Assembly (NCBI RefSeq): GCF_039749495.1
Contig: NZ_JBDLLU010000006.1
Location: forward strand, 49,739-113,738
Source of the DNA: Dehalogenimonas sp. THU2
GTDB lineage: Bacteria; Chloroflexota; Dehalococcoidia; Dehalococcoidales; Dehalococcoidaceae
Direction: 5' to 3'
DNA length: 64,000 bases
The notes below the pieces were generated by a model. That model did not search any database. It was not told the DNA's origin and was given only the letters and a program-made list of their open reading frames with translations. Each line of letters begins with the position of its first letter. The first letter of the stretch is position 1. Shown piece by piece: positions 45,280 to 53,747 of the stretch. Both the position numbers and the translations under genes were made by a program.

Positions 45280-47247
45280 TCAAAGCAGATCGACGGCAGG
45301 CATCCCCGGGCGGCGCCGGAACTGCGTTTCGTACAGCCGAGCGTACAGCCCGCCGCGAGCCATCAGTTCCGGATGAGTTCCCTGTTCGATGATACGCCCC
45401 CGATCCATAACCAGGATCTGGTCGGCAGCCAGTATCGTGGACAACCGGTGAGCGATGACGATGCTGGTGCGCCCGGCCATCACTCGTTTCAGGGCTTCCT
45501 GAATCAGGGCTTCGGACTCGGAGTCCAGGGAACTGGTAGCCTCATCCAGTACCAGGATGCGCGGGTCTTTCAGGATGACCCGCGCCAGCGCCAGCCGCTG
45601 CTTCTCGCCGCCGGACAACCGATAACCCCGCTCCCCTACCACCGTATCGTAGCGCGCCGGCAGTCCGGTGATAAAATCGTGGATGTTCGCCGCCTTCGCC
45701 GCCGCCTCCATCTGCTCCTGTGTGGCGTTAGGACGGGCATAGAGCAGGTTCATCCGTATGGTGTCGTGAAACAGGTAGGTTTCCTGGGTAACCATGCCTA
45801 TTTGTTCCGTCAATGATGCTAATGTCACATCTTTGAGGTCGATGCCGTCGATCAGGATATAGCCGGAGACCGGATCGTACAGCCGCGGGATAAGATAGGT
45901 CAGCGTCGTTTTACCCGCCCCGCTAGGACCCACCAGGGCCACCAGTTGTCCGGGTTCGGCGCGGAACGAGACATGTTCAAGCGCCTGTTCCCGCGCCTGG
46001 GTCGGTAAAACGATCCCGACTCCTTCGCCATTGCCCTCGCCGTTGCCCGGTTTGACCGCCCGATCCCCGGACAGCACCGCCATCACATCCTGGTCCCCAC
46101 CGAACCGTTTAACGTCCTTGAGCAGCATCTGTTCATCGACCGTATAACGGAAGCTCACGTCCTTGAATTCCAGCTCGCCCCGAACATCCCGCAGCACCAT
46201 CGCGCCGGGTTTTTCAAATATCTCATGCGGCAGGTCGATAACCTCAAAAACCCGTTCGAAGCTGACCATAGAGGTAGCGAAATCCACCGGAGCATTGGTC
46301 AGCGTTTGTAACGAGTTATAAAGACTGGCCAGGAGAGCCGCGAGGGCGACGATTGTACCAATAGACAACGCGCCCTGGATCACCAGATAGCCGCCGACGC
46401 CGTAAACCAGGGCGACACCGACGGAAGATAAAAGTCCGATACTGACGAAAAAGATCATACCGGTGACTGCCCGGCGAACGCCGGCTTCCCTGACCTCGGC
46501 GGCGCGTTCCTTAAAACGCTCGTCCTCTACGGTGGCACGGCCGAACAACTTGACCAGCAGCGCGCCGGAAATATTCAGCAGTTCATGCATCACCGCGTTC
46601 ATCTTGGCGTTATAATCCATTTGTTCGCGGGCTATAATCTGGAGGCGCCTGCCCAACCTGCGGCCGGCCAGCAGGAAGAAAGGCATCACAATCACGCTGA
46701 TCAGGGTGAGCCGCCATTCCAATACCGCCATCACGGAAATCAACACTATCGACTGGATCAGGCTGGTGAAGATTGTGACAAAGGTATTGGAGATGGCGGT
46801 CTGCGCCCCCACTACGTCATTATTGAGGCGGCTCATGAGCTCACCGACCTTGGTGTTGGTAAAGAAATTGAGCGCCATCCGTTGCAGGTGAGCGAACAGC
46901 GCCACCCGGAGATCATAAACCACGCCCTCACCGACCTTGGCGTTGAATCGCCGGAGCAGCACGTTCAGAACGCTGGTCAGTATAGGGACCAGCAGCAGCG
47001 CGACAATGAGCCAGCCCAGTTCGGTCAGGTTCCCATCTGGTAGGGTTTTGTCGATCAGCCGGCGCAAAATAAGAGGGGTCGCCAGCGCCAGGCCGGTGGT
47101 GGCCATGGTGATGAGCACCATCGCTCCAATCCACCCCCGGTACGGCGTCGCATAGGTCAAAATCCGTCTGAGCAGTCGCCTGGTCACTTTTGGTTTGCCG
47201 TCCTGGGCGCCTATGGTCGCCCAGGGAAACCCGTGGATCATCGACAT
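45280..47247 (-). CDS. ABC exporter (fused membrane and ATPase domains)
   Basis: A 655-residue half-transporter: six transmembrane helices in residues 25-330, then an ATPase with Walker A GPSGAGKTTL, Q-loop, LSGGEKQRLALARVIL signature and Walker B ILVLDEATSSLD. Between the first ATPase strand (FKDVSFRY, about residue 365) and the strand before Walker A there is an extra stretch of about 45 residues rich in Gly, Asn and Glu, so this domain is longer than usual. The gene lies 284 nt downstream of a SPASM radical SAM gene on the same strand. It could export a lipid, drug or peptide. Confidence 0.93.
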   Translation of the reverse strand: MSMIHGFPWATIGAQDGKPKVTRRLLRRILTYATPYRGWIGAMVLITMATTGLALATPLILRRLIDKTLPDGNLTELGWLIVALLLVPILTSVLNVLLRRFNAKVGEGVVYDLRVALFAHLQRMALNFFTNTKVGELMSRLNNDVVGAQTAISNTFVTIFTSLIQSIVLISVMAVLEWRLTLISVIVMPFFLLAGRRLGRRLQIIAREQMDYNAKMNAVMHELLNISGALLVKLFGRATVEDERFKERAAEVREAGVRRAVTGMIFFVSIGLLSSVGVALVYGVGGYLVIQGALSIGTIVALAALLASLYNSLQTLTNAPVDFATSMVSFERVFEVIDLPHEIFEKPGAMVLRDVRGELEFKDVSFRYTVDEQMLLKDVKRFGGDQDVMAVLSGDRAVKPGNGEGNGEGVGIVLPTQAREQALEHVSFRAEPGQLVALVGPSGAGKTTLTYLIPRLYDPVSGYILIDGIDLKDVTLASLTEQIGMVTQETYLFHDTIRMNLLYARPNATQEQMEAAAKAANIHDFITGLPARYDTVVGERGYRLSGGEKQRLALARVILKDPRILVLDEATSSLDSESEALIQEALKRVMAGRTSIVIAHRLSTILAADQILVMDRGRIIEQGTHPELMARGGLYARLYETQFRRRPGMPAVDLL

Positions 47248-47531
47248 GTTTTGTTTCCGTGGGCTGACTTCATGGGCAACGTTTGAGGTAATCGATCCCG
47301 GTTAAGCGGCGGCCATTGTGTCTGGTGCATTCGCTCTGCGCAAGTGTTTAGAGAGTAATATAATAATCGTTTGAACATTGTGTATTATGTTATCACAAGT
47401 GTATCCAGGTGCGCTCTGCTGCCAACGATGTATGGAGTTTACACGCCGATGACAGGTGTACCCAGTAATAACTCAATTCAGTTTACCGCTCGACCGGATA
47501 CCCGTGAACCGGGCTACGTACCATTTGAAGA

Positions 47532-48809
47532 TCAGGAACAGGCGACAAATGGCGGCACGTCACCATCGGCTTTCGCCGCCCTGAACTGGTCCGCGGGCAC
47601 ACCCGTCAGCAGTTTCGCCGATAATCCCTTGATTTCCGGATCATTGGACTGATCGAGGGCGCTTGAAGCATATCGGACCACCAGATCCCAACGTTTTAAT
47701 TCTGTAGCAGCCACCGCCGCGACAAACGTAGGCACCACGGTTTTGGCCCAGAAATTAGCGGATTCGTATTTTTGAAGTGCAGCAGCCGGGTTCCCGGCAT
47801 CCAGGAGTTCCTGCATGGCTACCGCCATCGCCGTACCCGGAGGATCGGCGCCTTCGGTTATGCCGCCTTTATGCAAGGCCAGGCATCCACCGAAACAGCG
47901 GCCGTCTTTGAAATGAGGGCAATCGACGCAATGCGGGAAGCAGCCGCTTTCGAGCAGTTGATAGTCGGTATTCAGCCGAAACCAATCGCTCAATTCCTGT
48001 TCGCTGCTGAAATCGGTCACTTTTACCCGCTGCAAGGTTGAAAGCGCAAAGCACCGCAGCGCCTCCAATTCTGGAGTGACATCGATCACCGGTTCACACG
48101 ACCCCATCCGAGAGGCGGTGCCGTCATGGTACTGTCTTACCCAGGCCATCTGCTCATCGGTGAAAAAACACAGCGGCAGCGGGCAGTCGAGCAACGCCTC
48201 TATCTTCAGGCGAGCCGCCTCCTGAAGCATCTCGAAACACTTGTCGGCGGTCACCCGGTACTGCTCCGGTGTCACCACGCTGGATGGGAAATCCCTCTGG
48301 GGGTTAGCCACCGTCCAGCGGAAATTGGATCGTCCCAGCCGGTGAGCCAGTTCAGGCATGAACTTGGGGTCGAAGTCCGGCCGCCAGACATTGAATCCCA
48401 GGATCACCCTGAAGCCCCGCCTGATAGCGGTCTCGATATTATTCATGACCTTATCGAAATGCTTGGGATTGCGGTAGTCCCGGGGTTCATTAACATTGAA
48501 AATGATACCGGAATCGTCAGGCCCGATGTTTTCCAGCAGCCTGTTTTTAAAGATCCCCCCGGTCAAAATGCGCAATCCAGTGCCGGGACTGGTCTTCCGG
48601 AAAAGCGCGATGATAGCCGGTAGTTCCGGATGCAGGAATGGCTCACCACCTAGGAGCGAAAGATACGGCAATTGGGACTGACGCGCCCAGACCGCCAGTT
48701 TCACCACATTTTCCATCGGCACCAACGCCGCTTTGCCTTTTTCTCGTTCGCCGGACTCAAAACAGTAAGGGCATGAGTTTGTGCATGCCCTGGCCAGTAC
48801 CAGATTCAT
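47532..48809 (-). CDS. SPASM-domain radical SAM protein
   Basis: A 425-residue radical SAM protein. The CX3CX2C motif is at the very N-terminus (ARACTNSCPYCFESGE), followed by SLLGGEPFLHPEL. The C-terminal auxiliary cluster region near residues 285-305 reads CFPHCVDCPHFKDGRCFGGCLA, typical of SPASM enzymes that modify peptides or act in cofactor maturation. A tail of about 110 residues looks like helical repeats (AAALQKYESANFW, LKRWDLVVRYASSAL). It has its own promoter. No obvious precursor peptide is seen nearby. Confidence 0.85.
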   Translation of the reverse strand: MNLVLARACTNSCPYCFESGEREKGKAALVPMENVVKLAVWARQSQLPYLSLLGGEPFLHPELPAIIALFRKTSPGTGLRILTGGIFKNRLLENIGPDDSGIIFNVNEPRDYRNPKHFDKVMNNIETAIRRGFRVILGFNVWRPDFDPKFMPELAHRLGRSNFRWTVANPQRDFPSSVVTPEQYRVTADKCFEMLQEAARLKIEALLDCPLPLCFFTDEQMAWVRQYHDGTASRMGSCEPVIDVTPELEALRCFALSTLQRVKVTDFSSEQELSDWFRLNTDYQLLESGCFPHCVDCPHFKDGRCFGGCLALHKGGITEGADPPGTAMAVAMQELLDAGNPAAALQKYESANFWAKTVVPTFVAAVAATELKRWDLVVRYASSALDQSNDPEIKGLSAKLLTGVPADQFRAAKADGDVPPFVACS

Positions 48810-48848
48810 ATCATCCCCATCGCTTCAAAAAATCTCTAAACAGCCTCG

Positions 48849-48877
48849 ATTATATTCCGTAACCTCGATGCGGTCAA
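48849..48877 (-). promoter_or_regulatory. Promoter of the SPASM radical SAM gene
   Basis: Minus strand TTGACC (48877-48872), exactly 17 nt, TATAAT (48854-48849), about 40 nt before the radical SAM ATG. Near-consensus, so the gene is transcribed separately from the rubrerythrin-like gene upstream. Confidence 0.7.
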
Positions 48878-48976
48878 CGGGATGCGGACAATCCGATCAA
48901 GCAAATTACCCCCGTTTGATCAGGGGAAGTTGGACGTTCACAACCAGAGAATTCCAGACAAATCTGAACACCAGCC

Positions 48977-49513
48977 TCATCCCCCGTCCAAAGACGGATG
49001 CTCCTTCTCCACGAACCAACCTGCCGGATCGGACAGGTATTCCTTATAATCGAGGAGCGCTAACTCATGCTCCCATTCCTCATTCGCGATAGACCCGAAC
49101 AATTCCTTTTCAGTAGTGTATGCGGCTTTATCCGAGTGATCCTTGTAGAATTCATAGCTCTTCCTCTCCTTGTCGATCGCAAGCTGAAGAGCCTCAACTT
49201 CGCTTGAACTACCGTTCACCGTCACTCCCAACTCCCGGCAAGTCTCAATGAGATTGTTCCGGATGTCGTGAACACCGCGTTTTTCGGGTCCGGATGACGG
49301 CCAGCCATGCCCCTTGGTTATAGATTCATAAAACTCTTCGAACCTGCGCCGATGCCCGTCCTCCTCCTCCGCCAGAGACAGGAGCAGTTTCCTTCCGGCC
49401 TCGTTATTGCTCCCTTCGCTTGCGACCAGGTAGCATTCCTTGGCTTCCGACTCCATCTCCATGGCGAGGTTGATCGCCTCAAGCAGTTTTTCCTGTTCGT
49501 CTGTAATATCCAT
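48977..49513 (-). CDS. Rubrerythrin-like ferritin-fold protein
   Basis: A 178-residue ferritin-like diiron protein. It carries metal-ligand helices: LAMEMESEAKECYL, SLAEEEDGHRRRFEEFYE, LAIDKERKSYEFYKDHS and IANEEWEHELALLDYKEYL, i.e. two EXXH motifs plus the paired glutamates. The C-terminal rubredoxin domain of classical rubrerythrins is absent. A role in peroxide or iron handling is inferred from the fold. It lies upstream of the radical SAM gene on the same strand. Confidence 0.88.
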   Translation of the reverse strand: MDITDEQEKLLEAINLAMEMESEAKECYLVASEGSNNEAGRKLLLSLAEEEDGHRRRFEEFYESITKGHGWPSSGPEKRGVHDIRNNLIETCRELGVTVNGSSSEVEALQLAIDKERKSYEFYKDHSDKAAYTTEKELFGSIANEEWEHELALLDYKEYLSDPAGWFVEKEHPSLDGG

Positions 49514-49636
49514 GTTGAATCTCCTGATCTCGGTTTTTATGGCATTGCTCTCTATCCAAGATATGGGCTTATCACGTTGTTGTCAAGAATTGGCTGCGAA
49601 TTTTTCGACCGGGTTGGTCTGTAAGCTTAACAATAA

Positions 49637-49656
49637 AGCCCCCGAAATCGGAGGCT
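49637..49656 (-). terminator. Terminator after tRNA-Arg
   Basis: Minus strand AGCCTCCG-ATTT-CGGGGGCT, an 8-bp stem with one G-U pair, followed by TTATTG. It closes the tRNA-His/tRNA-Arg transcript. Confidence 0.65.
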
Positions 49657-49672
49657 CTGGCTTAATATATTT

Positions 49673-49748
49673 TGGCGCGCCTGGAGGGATTCGAACCCAC
49701 GACCCTTGGTTTCGAAGACCAATGCTCTATCCCCTGAGCTACAGGCGC
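49673..49748 (-). tRNA. tRNA-Arg (anticodon TCG)
   Basis: Minus strand cloverleaf: acceptor GCGCCTG/CAGGCGC, D-arm GCTCAGGGGATAGAGC, anticodon stem-loop TTGGT-CTTCGAA-ACCAA (anticodon TCG), T-arm GTGGG-TTCGAAT-CCCTC, discriminator G and encoded CCA. It follows tRNA-His by 12 nt and is co-transcribed with it. Confidence 0.95.
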
Positions 49749-49760
49749 GGGGAAGCGGAT

Positions 49761-49837
49761 TGGGGTGGGTAGTGGGGGTCGAACCCACGGTCTTCAGGGC
49801 CACAACCTGACGCCTTAACCACTCGGCTATACCCACC
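49761..49837 (-). tRNA. tRNA-His (anticodon GTG)
   Basis: Minus strand cloverleaf: extra 5' G (position -1) typical of tRNA-His, acceptor GTGGGTA/TACCCAC, anticodon stem-loop TCAGG-TTGTGGC-CCTGA (anticodon GTG), T-arm GTGGG-TTCGACC-CCCAC, discriminator C and encoded CCA. Confidence 0.95.
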
Positions 49838-49849
49838 GCGCAAATAGTT

Positions 49850-49879
49850 ATTATAGCCAATGTGTCCCCCAACATTCAA
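49850..49879 (-). promoter_or_regulatory. tRNA-His/tRNA-Arg promoter
   Basis: Minus strand TTGAAT (49879-49874), 18 nt, TATAAT (49855-49850), 12 nt before the tRNA-His 5' end. It should drive both tRNAs. Confidence 0.65.
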
Positions 49880-50008
49880 TTTATTTGCCGGTGAGATTAA
49901 ACGACTGGTCTTTTCCGATGTCCAGCCCCATCGGTATCCCCTGTCTTGAGAACTGATGGCTGCAGACTGATAACTGAAGACGACAACAGGATGCTAACAA
50001 CTCGAATC

Positions 50009-50039
50009 GTTGAATTATCATTCAACAATATGCTATAAA
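50009..50039 (+). promoter_or_regulatory. fabF promoter with overlapping inverted repeat
   Basis: TTGAAT (50010-50015), 18 nt, TATAAA (50034-50039, preceded by TGC, an extended -10). The -35 lies inside the perfect inverted repeat GTTGAAT-TATC-ATTCAAC (50009-50026), a layout typical of a repressor site. It resembles fatty-acid repressor boxes in general form, but the repressor is unknown. Confidence 0.5.
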
Positions 50040-50069
50040 TAACCAGTTTAGCTTGAGGTACGTTTAAAG

Positions 50070-51338
50070 ATGTCCTACAAACACACCGCTCCGGATTACA
50101 CGCGCCGCGTCGTCATCACCGGCATCGGCATGGTCAGCCCGCTCGGCCTGAACACCGAAACTACCTGGGACGGTCTCATCAACGGCCGCAACGGCATTGA
50201 ATACCTGACCCTTTTCGACGCCTCCCCCCTTGAAACTAAATTCGGCGGCGAGGTCAAGAATTTCGAGCCAGGGGATTATATCGGTAAAAAGGACATCCGG
50301 CGCATGGACCGCTTCGCCCAGTTGGCCGTGGCCGCGGCGCGGATGGCTGTCGAGGAGTCTAAGGTGGACGTCGCCGCGAAGGGCGAGGGGATCGGCGTCA
50401 TCGTCGGCTCCGGAATCGGCGGCCTCACCACCCTGTTCGATCAGGCGCAGGTTTATATTGAAAAAGGCCCTTCCAAGGTTACGCCGTTCCTCATCCCGAT
50501 GATGATCTCGGATATCGCCGCGGCCCAGATCGCTATTTCCATGGGCCTCAAAGGCCCCAACTTCTGCACCACTTCAGCCTGTGCCTCCGGTTCCGACGCC
50601 ATCGGCACCGCTTACGAAAGTATCCGCCAGGGCCGCGCCGACATCATGCTGGCTGGCGGTACCGAGTCTGGCATGAACCCCCTGGCCTTCGCCGCTTTCA
50701 ACTCCCTGAACGCCCTGTCGACCAACAACGACGATCCCCACCACGCATCCCGTCCCTTCGACGCCGCCCGCGGCGGTTTCGTCATGAGCGAAGGTGCCAC
50801 CGTGGTCGTCCTTGAGGAACTTAACGAAGCACTCGAACGCGGCGCCCATATCTACGCAGAGGTCATCGGCTACGGCTCTTCCTGCGACGCCTACCATATC
50901 GTGCAGCCCGTTGAGACCGGCGCCGGCGCCGCCCAGGCGATACAAATGGCGGTCGACCGTGCGGGTATCGACCCGAACGAGATCGATTACGTCAACGCCC
51001 ACGGCACCTCCACCCAGCTCAACGACAAGATGGAAACGGCAGCCATCAAGACCGTGCTTGGCGATCACGCTTATAAAGTAGCTATCAGTTCCACCAAGTC
51101 GATGCTGGGGCACCTTATCGGCGGCGCCGGCGCCATCGAATGCGCCATCTGCGCTCTGACTATCAAAAATGGTATAATTCCGCCGACGATCAACTACGAG
51201 ACTCCGGACCCGGATTGCGACCTGGATTATGTACCTAACACCGCCAGAAAAGCAGAAGTACGCACCACTCTGTCCAACTCTTTTGGGTTCGGCGGTCATA
51301 ACTCTGTGCTCATTTTACGTCAATACGCTGAGGAATAG
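50070..51338 (+). CDS. fabF: 3-oxoacyl-ACP synthase II
   Basis: Condensing enzyme of type II fatty-acid elongation. It is 422 residues with the Cys-His-His triad: TSACASGSDAIGTAYE, NAHGTSTQLNDKMET, and STKSMLGHLIGGAGAIE; the family opening VVITGIGMVSPLG is at residue 13. It is followed four nt later by recJ, then plsY. FabF together with the acyltransferase PlsY links this segment to membrane lipid synthesis. No acyl-carrier protein is adjacent, so the other fab genes lie elsewhere. Confidence 0.96.
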   Translation: MSYKHTAPDYTRRVVITGIGMVSPLGLNTETTWDGLINGRNGIEYLTLFDASPLETKFGGEVKNFEPGDYIGKKDIRRMDRFAQLAVAAARMAVEESKVDVAAKGEGIGVIVGSGIGGLTTLFDQAQVYIEKGPSKVTPFLIPMMISDIAAAQIAISMGLKGPNFCTTSACASGSDAIGTAYESIRQGRADIMLAGGTESGMNPLAFAAFNSLNALSTNNDDPHHASRPFDAARGGFVMSEGATVVVLEELNEALERGAHIYAEVIGYGSSCDAYHIVQPVETGAGAAQAIQMAVDRAGIDPNEIDYVNAHGTSTQLNDKMETAAIKTVLGDHAYKVAISSTKSMLGHLIGGAGAIECAICALTIKNGIIPPTINYETPDPDCDLDYVPNTARKAEVRTTLSNSFGFGGHNSVLILRQYAEE

Positions 51339-51341
51339 CGC

Positions 51342-53021
51342 TTGCGCGGCGCCCGCTGGCAGGTAGCTTCCGCTCCGGTGCCGGAGGACCTCAGCAGGTG
51401 TTATCCGGCGCCCATGGCGCGCATCCTGGCCAACCGGGGCATTACCACCACGGAACAGGCCGAACTCTTCCTGACCGGCGATGCCCGCCTCTCCGGCGAC
51501 CCGATGCTCCTGCCGGATATAGAACAGGCCATGACCCGCGTTTATCAAGCCATCCTCCGTGGCGAACACATCGCTGTCTACGGCGACTTCGACACCGACG
51601 GCATCACCGCTACCGCCATAATGGTCACCGGCCTGAAATGCCTTGGCGCCGATGTCATCCCCTATATCCCCCACCGCATGACCGAAGGTTATGGCCTCAA
51701 GACCGCCGCCCTGAAAAAACTGTCAGAAATAGGCGTCACCCTGGTGGTCAGCGTGGACTGCGGCATCAGCGCCGTCACCGAGGTCAAGGCCGCCACGAAG
51801 TTCGGTCTCGATATCATAGTCACCGATCATCACCTGGCACTGCCGGAACTGCCTCCCGCGGTGGCTGTAGTCAACCCACGGCGGCCGGGCTCCCGGTACC
51901 CCTATAGTGACCTTGCCGGCGCCGGCGTGGCCCTAAAGGTCGTAGAAGCCCTCTTCGGCGGCATGGGTAAGGCACTGCCCCGGGAACACTTCCTGGAACT
52001 GGCCGCTCTGGGTACCGTGGCCGATATCATGCCGCTCACCGGAGAGAACCGCTACCTGGTCAAGGAAGGTCTGAAACACCTGAACGACCACCCCTCGCCG
52101 GGACTTTTAGAGATTATCAACCTTTCCCGATTAAAACCGGGGCAGTTAGAGGCGGAAAGCATCTCCTGGACGGTGGCGCCGCGCCTGAACGCCGCCGGCC
52201 GGCTGGATCACGCGATGGCCGCTTACGATCTGCTCACGGCTGCCACCGCCGAAGATGCCAGGGACCTGGCGGCTGTGCTTGAAGAACGAAATCTGGAACG
52301 CCAGCGGCTGACCCTGACCTACGTCAACAAGGCGCGGGAACAGGTGCTCTCCGGCCCGCTCGGCCCTTTGCTATTCATCGAAGACGAGGAGTGCCCGCTG
52401 GGCATACTCGGTCTGGTTGCCGGGCGGCTGGCAGATGAGTTCTACCGGCCGAGCATCGTCGTCCGCCGCGATGCCGAAAAAGCCACTGCCAGCTGCCGCT
52501 CGATCCCGGGGTTCAATATCACCGGGGCAATAGATCGATGCGGCCATCTGCTGACCCACTATGGCGGTCACGCGCAGGCTGCCGGCTTCAGCCTTAAAAC
52601 ATCCGACCTGCCGGAGTTATCCGCACTGCTAACGGAGATCACCGCCGGTGAATTGGCCTTACTCGATTTACAGCCGGTGCTGTCGATAGACGCTGAGGCT
52701 ACACTACGGGAATTGGGTGGCGGGTTATTCCCGATGCTCCAGGAGTTAGCGCCCTTCGGCGAAGGTAATCGCCCGCCGCTCTTCGTATCCCGGTGCGTCA
52801 GTGTCACGGATTATCGCACTATGGGTTCTAACGGAGAGCACCTGAAACTGCGTCTTACCCAAGGGGGCGCTGTCTGGGAAGCGGTCGCTTTCAGGCAGGC
52901 AGAGGAGATAAAGAAAATCCTCCCTGACCCGTTGGATGTGGTGTATAATCTGGAACTGGACCGGTTCAACGGCCGCGAGACGCTGCGCCTGAACATCGTG
53001 GATTTCGCGCCGTCAATCTAA
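51342..53021 (+). CDS. recJ: Single-stranded-DNA exonuclease RecJ
   Basis: 5'-3' exonuclease of DHH phosphoesterase type, used in recombination and mismatch repair. The 559-residue protein has motif I VYGDFDTDGITATAIM, VDCGISA, the DHH motif in IIVTDHHLALPELPP, and AGRLDHAMAAYDLL with GGHAQAAGFSLK in the DHHA1 region. The start appears to be TTG at 51342, immediately after the fabF stop, with GAGGAA just inside fabF. About 560 residues is the common RecJ length. Confidence 0.93.
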   Translation: MRGARWQVASAPVPEDLSRCYPAPMARILANRGITTTEQAELFLTGDARLSGDPMLLPDIEQAMTRVYQAILRGEHIAVYGDFDTDGITATAIMVTGLKCLGADVIPYIPHRMTEGYGLKTAALKKLSEIGVTLVVSVDCGISAVTEVKAATKFGLDIIVTDHHLALPELPPAVAVVNPRRPGSRYPYSDLAGAGVALKVVEALFGGMGKALPREHFLELAALGTVADIMPLTGENRYLVKEGLKHLNDHPSPGLLEIINLSRLKPGQLEAESISWTVAPRLNAAGRLDHAMAAYDLLTAATAEDARDLAAVLEERNLERQRLTLTYVNKAREQVLSGPLGPLLFIEDEECPLGILGLVAGRLADEFYRPSIVVRRDAEKATASCRSIPGFNITGAIDRCGHLLTHYGGHAQAAGFSLKTSDLPELSALLTEITAGELALLDLQPVLSIDAEATLRELGGGLFPMLQELAPFGEGNRPPLFVSRCVSVTDYRTMGSNGEHLKLRLTQGGAVWEAVAFRQAEEIKKILPDPLDVVYNLELDRFNGRETLRLNIVDFAPSI

Positions 53022-53035
53022 CCGCAGGGGTCGAC

Positions 53036-53662
53036 ATGAACGATACCGTGGGAATTATTCTGGCACTGATCCTCGCCTATCTGGTCGGCAGCGTTCCCCT
53101 GGCCTATCTCATGGGACGTTGGATCAAGGGTTTCGACATCCGCCTGGTCGGTACTAAAAACATGGGCACCATGAACACCTTTTACCAGGTGGGATTCTGG
53201 CCGGGCATGCTGGTGCTCACCGTTGACATCGGCAAGGGCGCTCTCGCCGTCGGTATCGCCCGCGCTCTGGAGACCCCGCAACTAATTGAACTGGCTGCCG
53301 GCATGGTAGCCGTGGCCGGCCACGTTCTCCCGGTCTGGTTGAAGTTCAAGGGTGGCAAGGGTGGGGCTACCTGTATCGGCGTACTGGCGTTTCTGATGCC
53401 CTGGGGGATACCCATCTACGCCGGCGCTTTCGGTGTGTTTCTTCTCATTACCCGTTTCCCAACGTTAAGCTACAGTGTCGCCTTCGTCACTTTCGGGTTC
53501 GTCGCGTGGCTGATCTATGATTCGCTGCTCTACGTCGTTTACACCCTGGCGTTGCTATTGATCCCGGGTTTCCAATACATTATGAGGGTGAAGCAGATCG
53601 GCGAACGATCGACCGGTTTCAAAGACGCCGTATTTAGAAAGAGCATCCGGGATCGGCGTTAA
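53036..53662 (+). CDS. plsY: Glycerol-3-phosphate acyltransferase PlsY
   Basis: Membrane acyl-phosphate:glycerol-3-phosphate acyltransferase, the first step of phospholipid synthesis. About 208 residues with roughly five membrane helices. Motif 1 is GSVPLAYLMGRW and motif 3 GHVLPVWLKFKGGKG. The motif 2 position reads VGTKNMGTMN, departing from the usual GSGNxGATN. The ATG is 14 nt after the recJ stop, so it is co-transcribed with fabF-recJ. Confidence 0.88.
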   Translation: MNDTVGIILALILAYLVGSVPLAYLMGRWIKGFDIRLVGTKNMGTMNTFYQVGFWPGMLVLTVDIGKGALAVGIARALETPQLIELAAGMVAVAGHVLPVWLKFKGGKGGATCIGVLAFLMPWGIPIYAGAFGVFLLITRFPTLSYSVAFVTFGFVAWLIYDSLLYVVYTLALLLIPGFQYIMRVKQIGERSTGFKDAVFRKSIRDRR

Positions 53663-53747
53663 CAGGGGATATCATCGTTCGGGGAAAGTGCCTGCTCCCG
53701 AACGGCCGATATGAACATGTGGCGACGGTTCGAATATCCGGGGTTTG

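Noticed and set aside
47248..47397. 44-codon minus-strand frame (starting MFKRLLYYSL) as a possible RiPP precursor between the radical SAM and ABC genes
   Set aside because: It overlaps the ABC start, lacks a leader-core pattern and has no ribosome site.
47375..47400. TGTG...CACA imperfect palindrome upstream of the ABC exporter as a CRP-type site
   Set aside because: Symmetry is poor beyond four bases and no such regulator is known to be present.
47371..47652. 93-codon plus-strand frame overlapping the radical SAM gene
   Set aside because: Its last third is antisense to the radical SAM coding end and the rest has no ribosome site.
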